Assembly (NCBI GenBank): GCA_025450375.1 | Contig: JANWHO010000244.1 | Span: forward strand, 1-8,943 | DNA: 8,943 nt | Reading direction: 5' to 3' | Source of the DNA: Chloroflexota bacterium | Lineage (GTDB): Bacteria > Chloroflexota > UBA5177 > JANWHV01 | Shown here: in pieces, positions 1 through 4,515 of the stretch | Position numbering within the stretch: the stretch's first letter is position 1 | How the letters are laid out: every line of letters starts with the position of its first letter | Notes under the pieces: model-generated | The model's database searches: none | What the model was told of the DNA's origin: nothing | The model's input: the letters and a program-made list of their open reading frames with translations, nothing else | Position numbers and translations under genes: made by a program

Positions 1-167
1 CCGCCATTTTAGCACAGCCGGGCCGCAGGTCCTCGTTATGCCTGACGATGGGGACGAGCGAGACGCTCGCGCTCCCAGGCGATCTCGTCACCCACACAAT
101 TCGCCGCCAGGACCAAAACTCCGGTGCGCCCAAAGCGAAGCGGCGATCTCGCGGATCATCTGAAGGC

Positions 168-176
168 TGGTATATT
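168..176 (+). promoter_or_regulatory. Extended -10 promoter of uvrC
   Basis: The sequence TG-G-TATATT is an extended -10 element (TGn then a five-of-six match to TATAAT). No good -35 hexamer is visible about 17 bases upstream, which is usual for extended -10 promoters. The expected transcription start, about 7 bases downstream, falls on the A of the uvrC ATG at 183, so the mRNA would be leaderless; there is no clear Shine-Dalgarno sequence in front of that ATG. The remaining sequence to the left (1-167) shows only a small hairpin, GCGAG-ACG-CTCGC at 58-70, and no gene I can support. Confidence 0.55.
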
Positions 177-182
177 GCCACT

Positions 183-2306
183 ATGGAGACTCTCACCGCG
201 CCCGTATCCCGCTTCCCCGCCGCCGTCGAGGAGACCCTGGCCCGCCTTCCCGCCGAGCCCGGCTGCTATCTGTTCAAGGATGCCGGCGGGACCGTGCTGT
301 ACGTGGGGAAGGCCCGCAGCTTGCGGGACAGGGTGCGTTCGTATTTCCGCAATCCGGGCGGCCTCAGCCTGAAGAATCGGGGTCTGGTTCCCAAGATCGC
401 CGAGATCGACTACCAGATCTTGCCGAGCGAGGATGCCGCGTTGCTGGTCGAGTGCAATCTGATCAAGCAGTATCGGCCCCGCTATAACATTCTTCTGCGC
501 GACGACAAGACCTATATCGCGATCCGCGTCACCAACGAGCCCTATCCACGGATCGAAACCGTGCGTCGCCGCTCGGACGACGGGGCGCGCTATTTCGGTC
601 CCTACACCAGCTCCCAATCGGTCTACCGCACCCTCGATCTCCTCAAACGCCTCTTCGCCTACCGCTCCTGCCGCCTCCGCATCGTCCCTCCCGCCGGCGC
701 CGACCAGGCCCCGACCCAAACTGAACCGCCGGCACGGGTGGGACGGCGGGCCCTGCGCGCGGCCAGCGGGAAACCGCCCCAGGAGCGGACCCTTACGGTG
801 GCCAGCCCCGAGAATCGCGCCTGCCTGGAGTATCACATCCATCGCTGCACCGGTCCCTGCATTGATGCCATTTCCCAGGCCGACTACCAGGAGCGGATCG
901 AGCAGGCGACCCTCCTGTTGCAAGGCAAGAGCGAGCAGCTGGCCAGCCAACTGGAAAAGGCCATGGAGGAGGCGGCGGAGAAGATGGATTTCGAGCGCGC
1001 CGCCGTGGTGCGCGACCAACTCACCGCCGTCCGCCGGATCAGCGAGCGCCAACGGGTGACAGTGATGGGCGGCCGCGATCAGGATATCGTCGGCCTGGCC
1101 CGCATCGAGGACGAAGCGTGCGTCGAGTTGATCGCCGTCCGTGAGGGAAAGATGCTGGGGCATCAGCAATTTACTCTCCAGGGCGTCTCCGATCAGGAGG
1201 ACGGCGCCATCCTGCGCGCTTTCCTGGTCCAATATTATGTAGACAGTACCGAACTGCCCGAGGAGTTGTTGCTCCCCGCCGAACCAGACGATAGCGAGGC
1301 TCTTGGGACGCTGCTCACCACCAAGCGGGGCCGGAAAGTGACGGTCACGGTCCCGAAACGGGGCGATAAGGCGGCGCTCCTGGAGGTGGCGGCCACCAAT
1401 GCCCGGCAATCCGCCGAATTGCGGCGCCAGAAGCTCCTGAGCGACAATCAGAAAGCCATGCAATCGATGACCGAGTTGCAGGCTGCCCTGGGCCTGCCAA
1501 GCCTCCCCTCGCGCATCGAATGCTACGACATCTCCACCATCCAGGGCACCTCTACCGTGGGCTCCATGGTGGTATTCGAGCAGGGAAAGCCGAAGACCGC
1601 CGCCTATCGAAGGTTCCGCATCAAGACCGTGGTGGGGTCGGACGACTTCGCCAGCATGGCGGAGATGGTGCGCCGCCGCCTCAAGCGCGGGCAAGCCGCC
1701 GCGGAGGCCGGCCAGACAGCCGTATCCGATGGAGGCGGCCAGACGATGGACGGCCCGGATGAGGATGCGGGTGAGTCAGCGGCGGAAGAGGTCGAGGTGC
1801 CTATCGCCCAGATTGGAGAGGCGGAGGGTGAAGACCTTCCCTCAGAGAAAGTGAATTCCGGCGACTGGGGTAGCCGGCCGGATCTCCTGTTGATCGACGG
1901 CGGGAAGGGCCAGCTTGGGGCCGTGTTGGCGGTCCTGAAGGAATTGGGGATCGAGGATCAGCCGGTAGCCAGCCTGGCCAAGCAGCATGAGGAAATCTTC
2001 CTCCCCGGCCGTTCCCAATCAATACTGCTCCCCTCCGGATCGCAGGCTCTGTTCCTGGTCCAGCGAATCCGCGACGAGGCGCACCGCTTCGCCATCACCT
2101 ATCACCGCTCGGTCCGCGGGAAGCGGGGGCTGGAATCAGGGCTGGATCTGGTGCCGGGAATCGGGCCTCGGCGGAAGAAGGATCTGCTCCGCCGTTTCGG
2201 CAGCGTGGCCGGCATCCGAAAGGCCGGCCTGGAGGAGGTTGCCGCCGTGCCCGGGATAGGCAGCAAAACCGCGCTCACGATCAAGGAGCATTTGGGAGAG
2301 CGGTAG
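183..2306 (+). CDS. uvrC: UvrABC excision nuclease subunit C, enlarged by two insertions
   Basis: UvrC makes the two incisions flanking a DNA lesion after UvrA and UvrB have loaded, in cytoplasmic nucleotide excision repair. The 707-residue product has the full family order. The GIY-YIG domain is at about 20-105, with Y40, R50 and E90 at the catalytic positions. A four-cysteine region is C163, C214, C222, C226. The UVR (UvrB-binding) helix pair is at about 248-283. The RNase H-like nuclease has D449, D572 and H641 as the likely triad. Two helix-hairpin-helix motifs lie at about 655-703. Most UvrC proteins have about 600 residues; the extra length comes from an insertion at about 168-205 between the first and second cysteines and an acidic, glycine-rich one at about 503-563 between D449 and D572. 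The frame stays open upstream to an ATG at 48, but those 45 codons do not look like UvrC and overlap the promoter, so ATG 183 is preferred. The function call is secure. Confidence 0.97.
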   Translation: METLTAPVSRFPAAVEETLARLPAEPGCYLFKDAGGTVLYVGKARSLRDRVRSYFRNPGGLSLKNRGLVPKIAEIDYQILPSEDAALLVECNLIKQYRPRYNILLRDDKTYIAIRVTNEPYPRIETVRRRSDDGARYFGPYTSSQSVYRTLDLLKRLFAYRSCRLRIVPPAGADQAPTQTEPPARVGRRALRAASGKPPQERTLTVASPENRACLEYHIHRCTGPCIDAISQADYQERIEQATLLLQGKSEQLASQLEKAMEEAAEKMDFERAAVVRDQLTAVRRISERQRVTVMGGRDQDIVGLARIEDEACVELIAVREGKMLGHQQFTLQGVSDQEDGAILRAFLVQYYVDSTELPEELLLPAEPDDSEALGTLLTTKRGRKVTVTVPKRGDKAALLEVAATNARQSAELRRQKLLSDNQKAMQSMTELQAALGLPSLPSRIECYDISTIQGTSTVGSMVVFEQGKPKTAAYRRFRIKTVVGSDDFASMAEMVRRRLKRGQAAAEAGQTAVSDGGGQTMDGPDEDAGESAAEEVEVPIAQIGEAEGEDLPSEKVNSGDWGSRPDLLLIDGGKGQLGAVLAVLKELGIEDQPVASLAKQHEEIFLPGRSQSILLPSGSQALFLVQRIRDEAHRFAITYHRSVRGKRGLESGLDLVPGIGPRRKKDLLRRFGSVAGIRKAGLEEVAAVPGIGSKTALTIKEHLGER

Positions 2307-2312
2307 CCCACC

Positions 2313-2327
2313 ACCAACAAAGTTGGT
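2313..2327. repeat. Palindrome ACCAAC-AAA-GTTGGT between uvrC and the response regulator
   Basis: Two perfect 6-base arms are separated by AAA, starting 7 bases after the uvrC stop codon. The right arm overlaps the -35 hexamer of the following promoter (TTGGTA, 2323-2328). It could be an operator for the regulator gene. It could also be a weak hairpin ending uvrC, but no T-tract follows it, which argues against an ordinary intrinsic terminator. Confidence 0.5.
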
Positions 2328-2352
2328 ACGGATCCCCGCCTCATGCCATACT
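2323..2352 (+). promoter_or_regulatory. Promoter of the response regulator gene
   Basis: TTGGTA (2323-2328), an 18-base spacer and CATACT (2347-2352), with a TGn extension at 2344-2346, form a plausible vegetative promoter. The predicted start near 2359 would leave a leader of only about 13 bases, just containing the ribosome binding site. The -35 lies inside the right arm of the palindrome at 2313-2327. Confidence 0.5.
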
Positions 2353-2357
2353 AGGGT

Positions 2358-2363
2358 AGGAGG
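2358..2363 (+). promoter_or_regulatory. Ribosome binding site of the response regulator
   Basis: A full AGGAGG Shine-Dalgarno sequence sits 8 bases before ATG 2372. It fixes that start codon and is the strongest ribosome binding site in the window. Confidence 0.8.
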
Positions 2364-2371
2364 GCGGAGTT

Positions 2372-3091
2372 ATGCGCGTGTTGGTGGTGGAGGACGAACT
2401 CAAGATCAATCGGACGGTATGCCAGGCGTTACGCGAGGAGGCATACGCCGTCGATTCGGCCAAGGACGGCGAGGAAGGAGAGGAGCTGGCATCGATCAAC
2501 CAGTATGACCTGATCATCCTCGATCTCCTCCTCCCCAAAAAACCTGGGGTCGAAGTGTGCAGGACCTTGCGCGAGCAGGGCGTTGTCACCCCCATTCTCA
2601 TGCTGACTGCCAAGGATACGGTGGAGGATCGGGTGCGGGGGTTGGATAGCGGGGCGGACGACTACCTGGTCAAGCCTTTCTATATGGATGAGTTGCTGGC
2701 GCGCGCCCGCGCGCTTCTGCGTCGCGAGACCACCACCAAGAGCGCGCGCTTGCAGGTGGCCGACTTGCAGGTGGATACCAGTTCACACCGGGTGACGCGG
2801 GCCGGCGGGGCCATCGACCTGACCAGCAAGGAATACGCCATGCTGGAATACTTCATGCGGAACCAGGATCAGGTGCTGACCCGGACCATGATCAGCGAGC
2901 ATGTCTGGGACGAGCAATTCGATAGTCTTTCCAACATCATCGACGTCTACATCCGCCGGCTGCGGCGGAAAATCGACGAAAACTATACCCCGCGTCTCCT
3001 CCACACGATCCGGGGCAGCGGCTACCTGCTCGGCATCTTGCCGGAGGACGCCGCCGCTACCGAAGAGGTCCGCGCTCAGCCCAGTGCCTGA
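2372..3091 (+). CDS. OmpR/PhoB-family two-component response regulator (orphan)
   Basis: This cytoplasmic transcription factor of 239 residues is expected to be switched by phosphorylation from a sensor histidine kinase. The receiver domain (about 1-118) has the acidic pair E7/D8, phospho-acceptor D51, T79 and K101, all the conserved positions. The winged helix-turn-helix DNA-binding domain (about 126-221) ends with the recognition helix region SNIIDVYIRRLRRKID and the wing IRGSGYLL, typical of the OmpR/PhoB class. A 19-residue Ala/Glu-rich tail follows. ATG 2372 is set by an AGGAGG at 8 bases. The usual cognate kinase is not beside it: uvrC precedes it and the next gene is on the opposite strand, overlapping it by 16 bp. 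Target genes cannot be inferred from sequence. Confidence 0.95.
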   Translation: MRVLVVEDELKINRTVCQALREEAYAVDSAKDGEEGEELASINQYDLIILDLLLPKKPGVEVCRTLREQGVVTPILMLTAKDTVEDRVRGLDSGADDYLVKPFYMDELLARARALLRRETTTKSARLQVADLQVDTSSHRVTRAGGAIDLTSKEYAMLEYFMRNQDQVLTRTMISEHVWDEQFDSLSNIIDVYIRRLRRKIDENYTPRLLHTIRGSGYLLGILPEDAAATEEVRAQPSA

Positions 3092-4257
3092 TCCAGGTCG
3101 GCGATAATGTCCTCAACCCGCTCGATTCCCACCGAGAGGCGGATCAACCCCGGCGCGATCCCGGCCGCGTCGCGCTCATCCTGGCTCTGGAAACTGTGAA
3201 CCATGGAAGCGGGATGGGTGATCAGAGTCTCCACGGCCCCGAGGCTCACCGCTAGTACGCACACCTCGGTGCGGGCCACGAACCGATACGCCGCGTCGTA
3301 GCCGCCCCTCACCTCGAAGGTCACCATGCCGCCGAAGCCGCCGGTCATCTGGCGCTGGGCCAATTCATGTTGCGGATGCGACGGCAAGCCAGGGTAATAG
3401 ACTCGATCCACCGCCGGGTGGCCCTCCAGGAACCGCGCCACCGCCATCGCGTTCTGATTGTGCCGCTCCATCCGCAGGGTGTAGGTACGGAGACCGCGTT
3501 GCAGCAGCCAGGCATCGAAAGGATGGAGGACTGGCCCGTATTGGCGCAGATAATCCCAGGCGGCATCGATCCGCGCTCGGCTCCCCAGGATCACTCCGGC
3601 GGTTACGTCGCTGTGCCCATTGAGGTACTTGGTGGCGCTATGGATCACCAGATCGTAGCCGAGATCGAGTGGACGCTGGTTATAGGTGGAGGCGAAGGTA
3701 TTGTCGGTGATCGCCAGGGCGCCGGCCGCGTGGGCGATCTGGGCGGTTGCCTGTAAATCGGTCAGATCCAGGGTTGGGTTGGTGGGAGACTCGGTGTAGA
3801 TCACCTTTGTGTTGGGCCGGATGGCGCGGGCAAAGGCGTCAACGTCGGTCTGATCCACCTGGGTCACCTCGATCCCGTAGCGGGGGAGGGTGGTGGTCAT
3901 CTGCGAGAGGGTGGCCGTATAGTGAGTGAGCTGCGCCACCACATGGTCGCCGGCCCGCAGATTGGACATCAGGGCAATGGTCACCGCCGCCATCCCCGAT
4001 CCCACCGCCAGGGCGGCTTCCGCCCCTTCGAGGTCGGCCAGCATGGCCTCCACCTGCTGGGTGTTGGGGGTGCCAAGCCGTCCATAGAGCATTGAGGGGG
4101 CGATACTGGTGGCCATGGCCGCCCCTTCCTCTGGGGTCCGCATCTGGAAGGTGCTGGTCTGATAGATCGCGGGCGCCACCGGGGCGGCGACGCCCGCCAC
4201 CCGCGTCCCGTGGATGAGCCGGGTTTCCGGCGCGTATGATCGCCTTGCATCGTTCAT
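3076..4257 (-). CDS. Methionine gamma-lyase-like PLP-dependent enzyme of the Cys/Met metabolism family
   Basis: A 393-residue fold-type I PLP enzyme of the trans-sulfuration family, cytoplasmic and normally tetrameric. Residues line up with characterised methionine gamma-lyase with a shift of one or two: Y58 and R60 (phosphate contacts from the neighbouring subunit), G88/M89, Y113 (stacks on PLP), D185 (pyridine nitrogen), K210 in SATKYLNGHSD (Schiff-base lysine), S338 and R373 (substrate carboxylate). The stretch LAVSLGAVETLITHPASM has V337 where cystathionine gamma-lyases and synthases carry Glu, which favours methionine gamma-lyase or an O-acylhomoserine sulfhydrylase over those. The length also fits gamma-lyase better than the roughly 430-residue sulfhydrylases. 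The usual YGGT around the active-site tyrosine reads YTAT here. The start has AGGGAAAGG about 7 bases upstream (4265-4273 on the minus strand). The gene stands alone on its strand. Family call is firm; exact substrate is not. Confidence 0.92.
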   Translation of the reverse strand: MNDARRSYAPETRLIHGTRVAGVAAPVAPAIYQTSTFQMRTPEEGAAMATSIAPSMLYGRLGTPNTQQVEAMLADLEGAEAALAVGSGMAAVTIALMSNLRAGDHVVAQLTHYTATLSQMTTTLPRYGIEVTQVDQTDVDAFARAIRPNTKVIYTESPTNPTLDLTDLQATAQIAHAAGALAITDNTFASTYNQRPLDLGYDLVIHSATKYLNGHSDVTAGVILGSRARIDAAWDYLRQYGPVLHPFDAWLLQRGLRTYTLRMERHNQNAMAVARFLEGHPAVDRVYYPGLPSHPQHELAQRQMTGGFGGMVTFEVRGGYDAAYRFVARTEVCVLAVSLGAVETLITHPASMVHSFQSQDERDAAGIAPGLIRLSVGIERVEDIIADLDQALG

Positions 4258-4271
4258 CCTGGTACCTTTCC

Positions 4272-4357
4272 CTGCCGCGATTTCTTGAGGATAGGGACGC
4301 CATGCGCGCCATGCGGGGACAAAACCCGCTGAATAGGGTAACAGAGCATCGCGGCAG
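4272..4357 (-). repeat. Perfect 10-bp inverted repeat in the leader of the PLP-enzyme gene
   Basis: CTGCCGCGAT at 4272-4281 is the exact reverse complement of ATCGCGGCAG at 4348-4357, with 66 bases between. In a minus-strand transcript the downstream arm overlaps the first two bases of the AGGGAAAGG ribosome binding site (4265-4273). A long-range stem could therefore affect translation; alternatively the arms are two copies of a protein-binding site. I do not recognise a known riboswitch class. Confidence 0.45.
4298..4315. repeat. Tandem 9-bp direct repeat CGCCATGCG x2
   Basis: Two perfect, directly adjacent copies of CGCCATGCG lie in the loop of the inverted repeat 4272-4357, 41-58 bases upstream of the PLP-enzyme start codon. 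One more pair of short copies, AGGGTAA, lies nearby at 4335-4341 and 4359-4365. These could be binding sites for a regulator or chance repeats; nothing in the sequence decides. Confidence 0.4.
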
Positions 4358-4406
4358 AAGGGTAATAAAATCGCAGTGCGAGGCGAACTCTTCGGGACAA
4401 CACCGG

Positions 4407-4435
4407 TTGGCGGGTGGAAACTCCCATGCTACACT
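4407..4435 (+). promoter_or_regulatory. Promoter of the penicillin-binding protein gene
   Basis: TTGGCG (4407-4412), a 17-base spacer and TACACT (4430-4435), with a TGn extension at 4427-4429, make the best promoter in the window. The expected start is near 4442, leaving a leader of about 75 bases before ATG 4516. An in-frame ATG at 4414 lies inside this promoter and so is unlikely to be used. Confidence 0.65.
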
Positions 4436-4450
4436 GGGCACGAATCTGGG

Positions 4451-4492
4451 CCCGACTGGGATCGGGAAGAGCATCGTCCGGCCACGGCCGGA
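4451..4492 (+). other. Two small hairpins in the PBP mRNA leader
   Basis: CCCGA-CTGGGA-TCGGG (4451-4466) and TCCGGC-CACG-GCCGGA (4477-4492) can each fold in the predicted 5' leader; the second is a 16-bp near-perfect palindrome at DNA level. Neither is followed by a T-tract, so they do not look like attenuators. They may stabilise the mRNA or mark a repressor site just downstream of the promoter. Confidence 0.35.
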
Positions 4493-4515
4493 GTCTTGAA
4501 ACAGACGAAGGCATC

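Noticed and set aside
48..182. N-terminal extension of UvrC from ATG 48
   Set aside because: The 45 extra residues are not UvrC-like, there is no ribosome binding site at 48, and the extended -10 at 168-176 would lie within the coding region.
156..1694. A 512-codon open frame on the minus strand opposite uvrC
   Set aside because: It mirrors the GC-rich codons of uvrC, has a His/Gly/Ala/Leu-rich composition with no recognisable domain, and the plus-strand product is an unmistakable UvrC.
2307..2341. Intrinsic terminator after uvrC
   Set aside because: The 6-bp ACCAAC/GTTGGT stem is weak and no T-run follows, so it is listed as a palindrome of unknown role.
3910..3921. Loss of the PLP-stacking tyrosine in the PLP enzyme
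   Set aside because: A first alignment by the threonine seemed to lose the tyrosine. Aligning from the GDHVV strand puts Y113 exactly on the conserved tyrosine; only the two following residues differ.
4258..4406. SAM riboswitch or T-box in the leader of the PLP-enzyme gene
   Set aside because: I could not find the conserved core of any known sulfur or methionine riboswitch, nor a tRNA-binding T-box sequence; only the inverted and direct repeats are evident.
4414..4515. N-terminal extension of the penicillin-binding protein from ATG 4414
   Set aside because: This ATG lies between the -35 and -10 hexamers of the promoter. Starting at 4516 gives the expected basic N-terminus followed by a membrane anchor.
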